64,000 bases of DNA from Bacteroides sp. (GTDB taxonomy: Bacteria > Bacteroidota > Bacteroidia > Bacteroidales > Bacteroidaceae). Position 1 is the first letter of the stretch. Each line of letters begins with the position of its first letter. Position numbers and translations under genes: made by a program. Of this stretch, positions 33,408-43,032 are shown in pieces. A model generated the notes under the pieces. The model was not told the origin of the DNA and ran no database searches. It saw nothing but the letters and a program-made list of their open reading frames with translations. The stretch is taken from positions 1 to 64,000 of the forward strand of contig DXWV01000109.1 in NCBI GenBank assembly GCA_019416685.1, written 5' to 3'.

Positions 33408-34658
33408 ATGAAGAAATACATCTCACTTCTTTTCTCTCTGGTCTGCCTGTCAGTCGGAACGAAAGCTCAACGTACAGAAGTTTACGCTCCGCATATACAA
33501 ACGGTGCAGGTTATAGCCAACGATGATTATAACGCTCCGGCAATTATAACGCTGGAAGCCGGAGAATACGTGGAAATATCTTTCGACGAACTTTCACATG
33601 ACTATCATCGCTATCAGTATGTTCTCTCCCATGCCAATGTAGATTGGACTCCTTCCAACCTTTCGGATATAGACTATCTGGACGGATTCAATAATAACCC
33701 GATTGAAGACTACGAAACATCTGTCAACACTACGATGCCCTACACGCACTATCGCCTCAAATTGCCCAATAATGAAGTACGCATGACATTGTCAGGCAAT
33801 TATATTGTGACTGTTTATGACGATTCTGATAGCAGCAAACCTATCTTCAAGACCTGTTTCCGGATACTGGATAAACAAGTCAATGTATCGGCTGTAGTAA
33901 GCAGTGATACAGAAATAGACCGTAACAAAGGACACCAGCAGGTTAGCTTCAATGTTAATTACAAAGGATACACAATCCGAAATCCACAACAGGAAATAAA
34001 AGTACAAGTGATGCAGGACGGACGCACGGACAACATGGTAACAGGGGTACTGCCAACTTATGTAGGCCCCGATGAACTACGTTACACACACAATCGTGCC
34101 CTGATATTTCCGGCGGGAAATGAATACCGTAGATTTGAGACTGTCAGCACACGCTATGCAAATATGGGAGTAACAAGCCTGCAGTTTCATGATCCTTATT
34201 ATCACGCAACACTCTTTCCAAGTGAACCGCGTACAAAAAACTACAGCTATGATGAAGATCAGAACGGACGTTATCTGATTCGTTACGATGATGCAACAGA
34301 TAATAATATTGAGGCCGATTACTTTTTTGTACATTTCAGCCTTCCCTGGGAAGACCCTTTTATAGATGGTAAACTTTATCTGGAAGGAGAGTTCACTTAT
34401 GATAACTTCAATTTGCAGAGTGAGATGAAATACAACAAAGAGACTTATGCATATGAGTCGGTACAATTGTTGAAACAGGGAGCATATAATTATCAATATT
34501 TATATGTACCCAATGGAAGTACCAAAGGCGAAACCGGACCGATAGAAGGGAACTATTATGAAACAGAAAATGAATACCTGATTTTGATATATAATCGTGT
34601 ATTTGGCGAACGATATGATAAACTGATAGGTATGCAACTCGTAAAATTCAGACCATAA
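33408..34658 (+). CDS. DUF5103 family secreted protein
   Basis: A 416-residue protein with a signal peptide (1-20, ending GTKA) and an all-beta body; the segments SYDEDQNGRYLIRYDD and HFSLPWEDPFIDGKLYLEGEF match DUF5103, a Bacteroidetes-restricted periplasmic or outer-membrane-associated family. Function is unknown. It sits 38 bp after mtgA and is followed by a strong bidirectional terminator, so it may be the last gene of the OmpA-mtgA unit. Confidence 0.85.
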   Translation: MKKYISLLFSLVCLSVGTKAQRTEVYAPHIQTVQVIANDDYNAPAIITLEAGEYVEISFDELSHDYHRYQYVLSHANVDWTPSNLSDIDYLDGFNNNPIEDYETSVNTTMPYTHYRLKLPNNEVRMTLSGNYIVTVYDDSDSSKPIFKTCFRILDKQVNVSAVVSSDTEIDRNKGHQQVSFNVNYKGYTIRNPQQEIKVQVMQDGRTDNMVTGVLPTYVGPDELRYTHNRALIFPAGNEYRRFETVSTRYANMGVTSLQFHDPYYHATLFPSEPRTKNYSYDEDQNGRYLIRYDDATDNNIEADYFFVHFSLPWEDPFIDGKLYLEGEFTYDNFNLQSEMKYNKETYAYESVQLLKQGAYNYQYLYVPNGSTKGETGPIEGNYYETENEYLILIYNRVFGERYDKLIGMQLVKFRP

Positions 34659-34661
34659 TCC

Positions 34662-34720
34662 GAATATAAAGAAGAAGGGAAGTACTTGTTTTTTTAGTAC
34701 TTCCCTTCTTCTTTATATTC
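34662..34720. terminator. 25-bp perfect hairpin, bidirectional terminator
   Basis: The arms at 34662-34686 and 34696-34720 are exact inverted copies (core GAAGGGAAGTACT) around a T-rich 9-nt loop. It lies between the convergent DUF5103 and carboxyltransferase genes, within 10 bases of the latter's stop codon. Confidence 0.9.
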
Positions 34721-34729
34721 TATTGATGA

Positions 34730-36505
34730 TCAGGCAAATATATCACTCCGTTCAATATAAGCAATCACATCTCCTTTATTAACAGTAGCTCCCTGCTGAG
34801 CACATACTTCAACAACACGGCCTGTAAATCCGGTCAGTAATTTCTCATATTCACCCCATGGTGTAGAAAGGAAACAAAACGTTTCGTCATGCTGATACTT
34901 ACGACCAATAAATGGTGCAGTAGATGGACCTTCTACTGATACTTCCCAAAGCACCTGTCCTTTATCCGGAGCAATAATGGGATCGGCTTTTGCACGTTTC
35001 AGCTTTCTTATCTCTTCTTCAGAATAACCATTCTTTGCCATGGCAGCATCTTTAGCATGTTCCAAATCAGTCTCAAAGCGCTTTTTGGCAACTCCCGATT
35101 TATAATCACGATATTGACGATCGTGCATAGCCAATTCAAAGAGTTCTTCATCATCATCTCCATATTCCCAACCGTTCTTGTCCATCTCTTTTCTATAATC
35201 ATCCAAAGCATCCGGATAATTCGCTTGTGGATCAGTATCCACAAATTCATATCCTTGAGATTTTGCCAGTTCAATGATTTCAGGAGCAAGCTGGCCCGGC
35301 AGGCGCCCGCTCTTTCCCAGAATCATATCCCAGGTATGGTTATCAATCATCGTCCAGCGTTCTTCACCTTTCACAAGCTGCATCACATTCATTAATGCAA
35401 CATTCTTCACATATTGGCTAAATGGTGTTACCAGCGGAGGATAACCGAGTTTTGGCCATACATATTCTACCTCATCAAAAAGCATTACCAACAAATCATC
35501 GATACTTAATTCCGGTTCATTTTTTCCTCTCAATATCATATTAATCCCGGCATGAACACCCTTCAAATCAGCCATCATAGATCCCATCATACCACCAGGA
35601 AGCCCACATTTTAAAAGAAGAGATGACATCTGCTTATTAGTAAGATCCATAAAATATCCCAGAAAATCGTCAATAAACTCTTGAGTCATAGCACGTGCCT
35701 TCATATAAGCTTTCATATTGATCTCAGGCACATCATAGCCTTTGTCTTTAAGCATTGCCTGTACCGAAATTACATCCGGATGTACTTTACCCCACGACAT
35801 AGGCTCCATAGCCACATCAATAATATCAGCCCCATTCTCACAAACTTCGAGAATAGAAGCCATTGAAAGACCTGGTCCGCTATGACCATGATACTGGATA
35901 ATTATTTCAGGATGTTTATCCTTAATCGCTTTTGTCAGTCTGCCCAGCATTCCGGGACGACCGATACCCGCCATATCTTTCAAACAAATTTCGGGTGCAC
36001 CGGCTTCTATCAGCTTATCAGCAATATCAGCGTAATATTCAACGGTATGTACCGGAGAATGGGTAATACAAAGAGTAGCCTGAGGAATCATCCCCCCCTC
36101 AAGAGCATACTTAATAGAAGGAATAATGTTACGTACCTCATTCAGCCCACAAAATATCCGGGTGATATCCACTCCCTGGGCATGTTTTACTTTATACATT
36201 AAACGCCGTACATCAGCTGGTACAGGATACATACGTAAACCATTCAGTCCGCGATCAAGCATATGAGTCTGAATGCCTGCTTCGTTAAAAGGTTTGGTAA
36301 ATGCACGTACGGCTTTATTCGGATTCTCTCCATACAGCAGATTTACTTGTTCAAAAGCTCCTCCGTTGGTTTCGACACGGGCAAAACAGCCCATTTCTAT
36401 AATCAATGGAGCAATTCGCACTAACTGGTCTACGCGGGGTTGATATTTACCGGACGATTGCCACATGTCCCGATAGACGAGACTGAATTTAATTTCCTTT
36501 TTCAT
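34730..36505 (-). CDS. Pyruvate/oxaloacetate carboxyltransferase-type protein with degenerate biotinyl domain
   Basis: 591 residues. The N-terminal carboxyltransferase TIM barrel (about 1-290) keeps RDMWQSSGKYQ (metal-binding Asp), the catalytic-lysine segment ICLKDMAGIG and the metal histidines in YHGHSGPG, followed by a conserved carboxylase domain (about 300-450). The C-terminal barrel-sandwich domain (about 530-591) should carry the biotinylated EAMKM motif, but the aligned position reads TPWGEYEKLL, with no lysine at the biotin site. It therefore probably acts with a separate biotin carrier, as a pyruvate carboxylase/oxaloacetate decarboxylase subunit. It is monocistronic; pckA lies 18 kb away. 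Confidence 0.85.
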   Translation of the reverse strand: MKKEIKFSLVYRDMWQSSGKYQPRVDQLVRIAPLIIEMGCFARVETNGGAFEQVNLLYGENPNKAVRAFTKPFNEAGIQTHMLDRGLNGLRMYPVPADVRRLMYKVKHAQGVDITRIFCGLNEVRNIIPSIKYALEGGMIPQATLCITHSPVHTVEYYADIADKLIEAGAPEICLKDMAGIGRPGMLGRLTKAIKDKHPEIIIQYHGHSGPGLSMASILEVCENGADIIDVAMEPMSWGKVHPDVISVQAMLKDKGYDVPEINMKAYMKARAMTQEFIDDFLGYFMDLTNKQMSSLLLKCGLPGGMMGSMMADLKGVHAGINMILRGKNEPELSIDDLLVMLFDEVEYVWPKLGYPPLVTPFSQYVKNVALMNVMQLVKGEERWTMIDNHTWDMILGKSGRLPGQLAPEIIELAKSQGYEFVDTDPQANYPDALDDYRKEMDKNGWEYGDDDEELFELAMHDRQYRDYKSGVAKKRFETDLEHAKDAAMAKNGYSEEEIRKLKRAKADPIIAPDKGQVLWEVSVEGPSTAPFIGRKYQHDETFCFLSTPWGEYEKLLTGFTGRVVEVCAQQGATVNKGDVIAYIERSDIFA

Positions 36506-36651
36506 TGCCGTAATCTAATAAGGTGATTTTACATAATTTGGTTAACATATCATCTATTACAAATATACAGAGTTATCTGACATAAAGACAAAATAAACCT
36601 AAAAAAGTTTAGAGAAAAGGACATGTTTTATATCATATTGTCACAAAAAAA

Positions 36652-36684
36652 AAGAAATAAGAAGAACTTATCTTCTTATTTCTT
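36652..36684 (-). terminator. Intrinsic terminator of the ECF sigma gene
   Basis: AAGAAATAAGAAGA pairs exactly with TCTTCTTATTTCTT around a 5-nt loop. The A-run before it becomes a T-run on the minus strand, about 100 bases after the sigma-factor stop. Confidence 0.75.
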
Positions 36685-36782
36685 ACAATTAAGCAATAAC
36701 AAGCCGTCTAAAACCACAGATTAAAATAAACACGGCTAATTCTCTTTTAATTTAAAAATCTATCTAAATTTATACCTATTGA

Positions 36783-37286
36783 TTAAACAAAATCCTTCAA
36801 TTCTTGTTGCAGTCTTTGGCGTGTGAAAAAAATACGGCTTTTTACAGTACCAAGTGGTAAATCAAGCTTCTCGGCAATCTCACGATACTTAAATCCTGAA
36901 ACATGCATAGAGAAAGGTATTTTATATTCTTTGGGTAATGCATTAACAATGCGGCGCATCTCTTTGAGATCGTAAGCTCCCTCGGTACTTTCAAATCCGG
37001 AATCTTGCGGCAAATTCAAATGATAAAGATTATCTGTCTGGTCTACAAAAGTCTGATCGCGTACAATCTTACGATAATTATTAATAAAGATGTTACGCAT
37101 GATAGTGTACATCCATCCTTTGAAGTTTGTATCCGGGATATATTTGTCCTCGTTATCCAAGGCCTTTAGTGATGTTTCCTGCAACAAATCATTTGCTTCC
37201 TCACGGTTAGCTGTTAATTTATAAGCAAAACGAAGCAACTCTTCCTGAACTCCTATTAAATCTTTCTTAAAACTTAAACTTTTCAT
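36783..37286 (-). CDS. ECF RNA polymerase sigma factor
   Basis: A 167-residue sigma-70 family protein with region 2 (EEANDLLQETSLKALDNEDK and FKGWMYTIMRNIFINNYRKI) and region 4 (GFKYREIAEKLDLPLGTVKS). There is no FecR gene beside it, which separates it from the FecI-type sigma factor at 28.8 kb. Such stand-alone ECF factors in Bacteroides respond to envelope or oxidative stress. It is divergent from lemA; whether it controls lemA is unknown. Confidence 0.92.
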   Translation of the reverse strand: MKSLSFKKDLIGVQEELLRFAYKLTANREEANDLLQETSLKALDNEDKYIPDTNFKGWMYTIMRNIFINNYRKIVRDQTFVDQTDNLYHLNLPQDSGFESTEGAYDLKEMRRIVNALPKEYKIPFSMHVSGFKYREIAEKLDLPLGTVKSRIFFTRQRLQQELKDFV

Positions 37287-37466
37287 ACTTAATGGTTTTT
37301 ACGGTTAATATTTCGTTTCTTTATCGATGTTGCAAGTTTAAAGGTATTTTTAGACTTAAGTAGGGGGGAATTCGTCTTTCTTTGGGGTGAAAACTATCAA
37401 AAAACAGTTTTCAGGTGCTTTTTGATAGCTATTGGGTGTTATTGCTGATTTTTATTCTCAGTTTTA

Positions 37467-37497
37467 TTGCAGAAATGATCACTTTCAACTATCTTTG
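37467..37497 (+). promoter_or_regulatory. Bacteroides-type promoter of lemA
   Basis: TTG at 37467-37469 (-33) and TATCTTTG at 37490-37497 (-7) are separated by 20 bases, the consensus spacing. They lie 35 bases before the lemA ATG. Confidence 0.7.
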
Positions 37498-37531
37498 AAG
37501 GTATTAATAACCCTAACAAATACACAAAATT

Positions 37532-38092
37532 ATGACTCTATTAATCATTTTAGGAATTATCGTCATACTTGGAATCATGATAGTTTCGATGTACAATTCA
37601 CTGGTGAAATTAAGAAATAACCGCGAAAATGCATTTGCAGATATAGATGTACAGTTAAAACAACGTCATGACTTGATACCACAATTGGTAGATACCGTAA
37701 AAGGCTATGCCACTCATGAAAAAGAAACATTAGACCGGGTTATACAAGCTCGTAACGGAGCAGTCAATGCACGTACTATAGATGATAAAATCAATGCGGA
37801 AAATCAATTGACGTCCGCTCTTTCGGGACTAAAAATTACGTTGGAAGCTTATCCCGATTTAAAAGCAAATCAGAACTTTCTTCAGTTACAGGAAGAAATA
37901 TCAGATATTGAAAACAAGCTGGCTTCAGTACGTCGCTATTTCAATTCAGCTACAAAAGAATTGAATAATGCTGTCCAGACATTTCCTTCCAACCTGATTG
38001 CCGGTATGTTTGGTTTCCACAAAGAAATTATGTTCGACCTGGGAACAGAACAGCGTGCCAACTTGGAACAAGCTCCTAAAATTAGTTTCTAA
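37532..38092 (+). CDS. lemA: LemA family protein
   Basis: A 186-residue protein with an N-terminal membrane helix (about 2-20) and the LemA helical domain: VKLRNNRENAFADIDVQLKQ, RHDLIPQLVDTVKGYATHEK, YFNSATKELNNAVQTFPSNL and the terminal GMFGF segment. LemA proteins often pair with M48 peptidases in envelope maintenance, as here, where the M48 gene starts 26 bp downstream. The promoter upstream matches the Bacteroides consensus. Confidence 0.93.
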   Translation: MTLLIILGIIVILGIMIVSMYNSLVKLRNNRENAFADIDVQLKQRHDLIPQLVDTVKGYATHEKETLDRVIQARNGAVNARTIDDKINAENQLTSALSGLKITLEAYPDLKANQNFLQLQEEISDIENKLASVRRYFNSATKELNNAVQTFPSNLIAGMFGFHKEIMFDLGTEQRANLEQAPKISF

Positions 38093-38117
38093 ACTCCTCA
38101 CGGATAATTGATAGATC

Positions 38118-39083
38118 ATGCAATACGTCGGAATTCAAACACAACAGAGCCGAAATAATGCCCGTTCCGCATTCCTGCTGTTTCTGTTTCCATGTTTGGT
38201 AGGGGTACTCTCCTATCTATTCTGTTATTTGCTGGTAATACTTACGCAAGAGCAGTATATGAATTATAGTCGTATGGATATGGTGAATGAAATATTTCTC
38301 CAATCCATACCTTATATAATAGGAGGTGTTACAATCTGGTTCCTTATTGCCTATTTTGCCAATACAAGTATAATCAAAGCTGCTACCGGAGCAAAGACCC
38401 TGGAACGTAAAGAGAACAAACGTATCTATAATCTGGTAGAGAACCTCTGTATGTCACAGGGTATGAAAATGCCGAAGATCAACATCATCAATGACTCTTC
38501 TCTGAACGCCTATGCCAGTGGAATTAATGAGCGTACTTACACTGTTACACTTTCCCGCGGGATTATTGAAAAACTAAATGATCAGGAACTGGAAGGAGTC
38601 ATTGCACACGAATTAAGTCATATCCGTAACCGGGATGTGCGTTTGCTGATTGTTTCCATCGTATTCGTTGGTATCTTTTCAATGTTAGCGCAGATTGCCA
38701 TACGTTCCATCTATTATAGCTCGCGTGCGCGTAGTAGTAATAGTAAAGGAAACGGTGTTATTGTATTAATTCTCATTGCTCTCATTGTAGCCGCCATTGG
38801 TTATTTCTTTGCAAGCCTTATGCGTTTTGCCATCTCACGCAAACGTGAATACATGGCAGATGCAGGTGCTGCCGAAATGACTAAGAATCCGCTCGCTCTT
38901 GCCAGTGCACTACGTAAGATTTCAGCCGATCCTGATATTGAAGCCGTAAAACGGGAAGATGTAGCCCAGCTTTTCATAGAGCATCCAGGCAAACAGGCGA
39001 AGAGTAGTTTCAGTGGACTCAGTGGGTTGTTTGCAACCCACCCTCCCATTAAAAAGAGAATCGAAATATTGGAACAATTCTAA
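38118..39083 (+). CDS. M48-family membrane metallopeptidase (HtpX-like)
   Basis: A 321-residue integral membrane protease. There are two helices before the catalytic domain (about 18-42 and 62-82), the zinc motif HELSH at residues 164-168, a third glutamate ligand in SRKREYMADAGAAEM, two further helices (about 178-235) and a C-terminal THPPIKKRIEIL. The layout is that of HtpX/YggG-type quality-control proteases. It is co-transcribed with lemA. Confidence 0.92.
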   Translation: MQYVGIQTQQSRNNARSAFLLFLFPCLVGVLSYLFCYLLVILTQEQYMNYSRMDMVNEIFLQSIPYIIGGVTIWFLIAYFANTSIIKAATGAKTLERKENKRIYNLVENLCMSQGMKMPKINIINDSSLNAYASGINERTYTVTLSRGIIEKLNDQELEGVIAHELSHIRNRDVRLLIVSIVFVGIFSMLAQIAIRSIYYSSRARSSNSKGNGVIVLILIALIVAAIGYFFASLMRFAISRKREYMADAGAAEMTKNPLALASALRKISADPDIEAVKREDVAQLFIEHPGKQAKSSFSGLSGLFATHPPIKKRIEILEQF

Positions 39084-39147
39084 AAACGTCCACAACCCCA
39101 TCTTTAAAGCATATAAAAACTTTTGCCATATAAATACGAATTTATTA

Positions 39148-39240
39148 AAACGCAAATGAACGCAGATTTTCACTAATTAGATTGCTGCGTTATGATTGAA
39201 AACAATATTCCATACAGAAAATCTGCGTTCATCCGCGTTT
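39148..39240. repeat. 24-bp imperfect inverted repeat with CGCAGAT/ATCTGCG units
   Basis: The arms at 39148-39171 and 39217-39240 are inverted with 22 of 24 positions matching; the units CGCAGAT and TGAACGCAG recur. A third ATCTGCG unit follows the right arm. It occupies most of the 310-bp gap after the M48 gene and is probably a dispersed intergenic palindrome. The remainder of the gap carries the M16 promoter. Confidence 0.65.
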
Positions 39241-39349
39241 ATCTGCGTTTCAATAATAACCCACTAAATAATCAATTGTGATGTATTACTTATTTGTAAT
39301 TACAATGTTATTTTTCCGAGGTTTTCGTAGTTCATTTGTGATTTTTTCA

Positions 39350-39357
39350 TAGCTTTG
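39350..39357 (+). promoter_or_regulatory. -7 element of the M16 peptidase gene
   Basis: TAGCTTTG, matching TAnnTTTG, 38 bases before the ATG. Confidence 0.55.
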
Positions 39358-39394
39358 CCTACATATACATAAAAACACTTTATTTAATTATTTT

Positions 39395-42292
39395 ATGAAA
39401 CTAATCAAATCTCTCATCCTTTTGGCTGCGATAGCAGTTTCTGTCCCGTCATTCGGGCAAGGACTGAAAGCATTTAAGCTGAAAAACGGTCTTTCCGTAT
39501 ATATATGGGAAGACAACACGAAGTCTGACGTATTCGGATTGGTAGGAGTACGTACAGGGGCAGTTAACGATCCTGCCGAGTATACCGGACTCGCTCACTA
39601 TCTGGAACATGTAATGTTTAAAGGAACCGACAAGATCGGTACACTCGACTGGACTGCTGAAGAACCTATTTACCAACAAATCATCGCCAAGTATGATGAA
39701 ATGGCCGATGAAGCCGATCCGGTAAAAAAAGAAGCCATTGGTAAAGAAATTAACGAGTTGACTATTCAGGCCGGAAAGGTAAGTGTATCTAACGAATTTT
39801 CTAACCTGATGGAAAGTATGGGAGGTAAAAATCTAAATGCTGCCACAGGTATGGATTTAACCTATTACCATAATTCTTTCCCTGCTTTCCAGATTAACAA
39901 ATGGCTGGAAATCTCTTCCCAGCGTTTTCTGAATCCGGTATTCCGTACCTTCCAATCTGAGTTGGAAACGGTATATGAAGAATACAACCGCGGGCAGGAT
40001 AATCCTTGGCGTGTGCAATACGATTTTATTCAGAGCAAAGCGTACGAAGGACACCCCTACTCACGTTCGGTACTTGGCTTGCCCGAACATCTGAAAAACC
40101 CTCGGTTAAGCCAGTTAATCAAGTTCTACAATGACTGGTACACAGCTGAAAACATGGTATTGATTTTGGTTGGTAACGTAAATGCCAACCAGATCAGCGG
40201 AAGAATAGCATCTACTTTCGGCCGTCTTCCTCAAAAAGCAACTCCCGAACGTAAAACCTATCCTGATCTGAATATTAAAGGTCGTACACAATATACGGCT
40301 AAAATTGGTCAATATCCATCAGTATGCATGATATACAAAGGTGTGCCAGCCGGACATCCGGATGAAAAGCCCCTGGAAATAGCTCTTGCATTATTGCACA
40401 ACAGTAGTGCTACCGGAGCACTCGATAAACTATCAATTGATGGTGAAATAACAAATGGTTCTGCATCTCTGGAAGCCAATCGTCAGCAAGGTCGTTGCAA
40501 AATAGCAGTAACTCCATTGTACGATGAAAATCAAAGACGTTTCGAATCAAATAAGAGTGCCGAGAAGAAAGCATTGAAAGCTATTCAGCAGATTGCTAAC
40601 GGTGAAGTGGAAGACTGGATCATTAATGCCATCAAAACCAATATGTGCCGTGAATTCGATCAGGTCATGGAAGCAAGTGAAAACAAAGCACTCATTCTTT
40701 TACAGGCGTTCATCAATGAAGAAGACCTGGGACAGGTACTCAACTACAAAGATGAAATCATGGCTATCAACATCGATGATATTAAACGCGTAGCTAAACA
40801 ATATCTGAGCAATGATTATCTGGCTCTTTATATAGAAAAAGGCAAATTGAGTAAAGACGCCAAGATAAAGAAACCAGGATATAAACCCATCGAACCTCCT
40901 GTAGGCAAACAGTCGCTCTATGCACAACAATTCAAAAACTTACCTATCGGCCAGGTAGAAGAGAAGTTTATGAATTTTGGTGAAGTACAGACTAAACGGA
41001 TCAATGATCGTTCTAAACTGTTCTACACTCCCAATTCGGAAAACGAGGTATTCAGCCTGACACTGAAATATGGTGCAGGAGAACGTACATTCCCTAAAAT
41101 TGGTATTGCAGCCAGCTTAATGAATAATGCAGGTATCATGGGAATTTACGAACCGCAAGAATTGAAAAAGGAACTTAGCAAGCTGAATGTCAGTTGTAAT
41201 GTATTTGCCGGCGATGACTATCTGTACATCTCAATGCGCGGATACGAGAACAATCTTCCGGAAGCCTGCCAGCTACTTGCCCGCCAGATCTTAATGCCTA
41301 AACTGGATGAAAAACAGTTAAGCCGTATCAAAGGTAGCACACTGGGATCACGTCAACAGCGTAAAGACAATGTACAGACCTTGGGTGCTGCTTTGAATCA
41401 GTACATCCGTTATGGAGATAAATCTCCTTTCATAGACGAACTGACTGACAAACAAATCCTGGAATTGCAGATATCAGAACTGACAGGCGATATCAACCGC
41501 GCCTCCAATTATGAAGCGGAAATCTACTATACAGGTACGCTGCCTTTCGACAATGTATATGAAATCCTGAGCAAAAACCTTCCGTTGGTGGCTAATGAAA
41601 AACCGACTGATTCACCACAGGTGAAACCAATTGCCCCCGTTACAGAAAACACGGTTTATTTTCTGCCGAACTCAGACGCAGAACAAGCTCAGATCTACTT
41701 CTTCATGCCAACAGCAAACTATGACAAAAAGGATGACGTATTACGTGATGCATTCTACCAATACTTCTCCGGAGACTTCAACGGACTTGTGCTAAGTGAG
41801 CTTCGCGAAAAACGCTCTATGGTTTATAGTGCATATGGAGTAGTTACAACCCCTATCCTTCCGGGGTATCCGACTACTTTCATCGGACAAATCGGGACAC
41901 AGAATGACAAAGCCAATGAAGCATTAGCCCTTTACATGGATTTGTTGCGTAATATGCCAGAAAACCCGGACCGTATGGACAATATCAAGAGCTATCTGCG
42001 CCAGGAAGCACTTACTACACATCCGGACTTCCGCGATAAAGCTCAATACTTTGAACAGTATAAGAGAGTGGGATATACACAAGATCCCGCTATTGAAAAC
42101 ATACCGAAAATTGATGCTTTGACTTTTGATGATATAATGAAGTATTATAAAGAAAACATCAAAAACAAACCGATTGCTATCGGCATCATGGGCAACCCAA
42201 AGGATATCAATGTAGAAGAACTGAAAAAATTCGGTAAAGTGATAAGATTAACAGAAAAGAAACTGTTTAATACCAAAGATGCACTGTTCTAA
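39395..42292 (+). CDS. M16-family (insulinase/pitrilysin-like) metallopeptidase, exported
   Basis: A 965-residue protein with a signal peptide (1-21, ending SFGQ) and four M16 domains. The first holds the inverted zinc motif HYLEH at residues 68-72 with a distal glutamate in the TVYEEYNRG region; the later domains are inactive, as usual. It is probably a periplasmic or surface-exposed peptide-degrading enzyme. It is monocistronic, with its own -7 element and a clear intrinsic terminator. Confidence 0.93.
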   Translation: MKLIKSLILLAAIAVSVPSFGQGLKAFKLKNGLSVYIWEDNTKSDVFGLVGVRTGAVNDPAEYTGLAHYLEHVMFKGTDKIGTLDWTAEEPIYQQIIAKYDEMADEADPVKKEAIGKEINELTIQAGKVSVSNEFSNLMESMGGKNLNAATGMDLTYYHNSFPAFQINKWLEISSQRFLNPVFRTFQSELETVYEEYNRGQDNPWRVQYDFIQSKAYEGHPYSRSVLGLPEHLKNPRLSQLIKFYNDWYTAENMVLILVGNVNANQISGRIASTFGRLPQKATPERKTYPDLNIKGRTQYTAKIGQYPSVCMIYKGVPAGHPDEKPLEIALALLHNSSATGALDKLSIDGEITNGSASLEANRQQGRCKIAVTPLYDENQRRFESNKSAEKKALKAIQQIANGEVEDWIINAIKTNMCREFDQVMEASENKALILLQAFINEEDLGQVLNYKDEIMAINIDDIKRVAKQYLSNDYLALYIEKGKLSKDAKIKKPGYKPIEPPVGKQSLYAQQFKNLPIGQVEEKFMNFGEVQTKRINDRSKLFYTPNSENEVFSLTLKYGAGERTFPKIGIAASLMNNAGIMGIYEPQELKKELSKLNVSCNVFAGDDYLYISMRGYENNLPEACQLLARQILMPKLDEKQLSRIKGSTLGSRQQRKDNVQTLGAALNQYIRYGDKSPFIDELTDKQILELQISELTGDINRASNYEAEIYYTGTLPFDNVYEILSKNLPLVANEKPTDSPQVKPIAPVTENTVYFLPNSDAEQAQIYFFMPTANYDKKDDVLRDAFYQYFSGDFNGLVLSELREKRSMVYSAYGVVTTPILPGYPTTFIGQIGTQNDKANEALALYMDLLRNMPENPDRMDNIKSYLRQEALTTHPDFRDKAQYFEQYKRVGYTQDPAIENIPKIDALTFDDIMKYYKENIKNKPIAIGIMGNPKDINVEELKKFGKVIRLTEKKLFNTKDALF

Positions 42293-42318
42293 AAACTGAA
42301 AAATAACTGATAATATGC

Positions 42319-42355
42319 AATCCCTGTTTGTAATACATTTATTACAGGCAGGGAT
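42319..42355 (+). terminator. Intrinsic terminator of the M16 gene
   Basis: AATCCCTGTTTGTAAT pairs with ATTACAGGCAGGGATT around a short loop, followed by TTCATTT, about 26 bases after the stop. Confidence 0.8.
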
Positions 42356-42480
42356 TTTCATTTCCGGACATTAAAACATTATAACTACCTCCTCTTTTTT
42401 CTGTTTAATTTCATTAAATAAAGTGCAGTTAATCTGTATTTTAGTATATTTGGATGTTAGTAATTAAAAAGAGTAGCGAT

Positions 42481-42987
42481 ATGAAAACGAATAAACGTAC
42501 CATTATCTTAATGCTCCTGTTGATTATCGGTTTATCCGGAGTTTCTGCTCAAAGTAAGAAAGAGCAAAAAGAACAGAGAGAACAAGCAGTGAAAGAACAG
42601 ATTGTATCGGAGAAGTATAAAATTAGTGTGAGTACCGCCTATCCTCGCCGTGGTAAGACCGTCTACTTATCTTCACCTTATTCCCTGGAGATAAGAAATG
42701 ATTCTGTTATTTCGTATCTACCTTTCTATGGACGCGCATACTCCATCCCTTATGGTGGAGGTGACGGATTGATATTTAAAGCGCCTCTTGATAAATACGA
42801 AATGAAAATGAATAAAAAGGGAGCTGCAAAGATCGAATTTATAGCCCGGAGCCCGGAAGACAGGTTTAAGTTCAGTTTAACCATCTATCCCAATGGTTCA
42901 ACCAGCATCAACGTCAACATGCAAAACCGTGAATCGATAAGTTTCTCGGGAGAGATGGAAGAGAAAGAGTTACAGGGAAAGTTATAG
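42481..42987 (+). CDS. DUF4251 family secreted protein
   Basis: 168 residues from the ATG that opens a signal peptide (MKTNKRTIILMLLLIIGLSG, cleavage near SAQ); nine earlier codons in frame are probably untranslated. After a charged linker (KKEQKEQREQ) the beta-rich body (VYLSSPYSLEIRND, SYLPFYGRAYSIPYGGGDG) matches DUF4251. Function is unknown. The stop codon lies inside the left arm of a palindromic heptad element. Confidence 0.85.
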   Translation: MKTNKRTIILMLLLIIGLSGVSAQSKKEQKEQREQAVKEQIVSEKYKISVSTAYPRRGKTVYLSSPYSLEIRNDSVISYLPFYGRAYSIPYGGGDGLIFKAPLDKYEMKMNKKGAAKIEFIARSPEDRFKFSLTIYPNGSTSINVNMQNRESISFSGEMEEKELQGKL

Positions 42988-43032
42988 AGTGGTAAGGTTA
43001 TAACCCTACCACCCTATAACCTTATAACTTTA
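42978..43032. repeat. Heptad palindrome joining two convergent stop codons
   Basis: AAAGTTATA at the left pairs with TATAACTTT at the right, and GGTTATA with TATAACC inside it, around a loop ACCCTACCACCC. Units of GTTATAA/GTTATAG recur about every seven bases. The element contains the stop codons of both the DUF4251 gene (plus) and the TRIC gene (minus) and can serve as their shared terminator. Confidence 0.6.
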
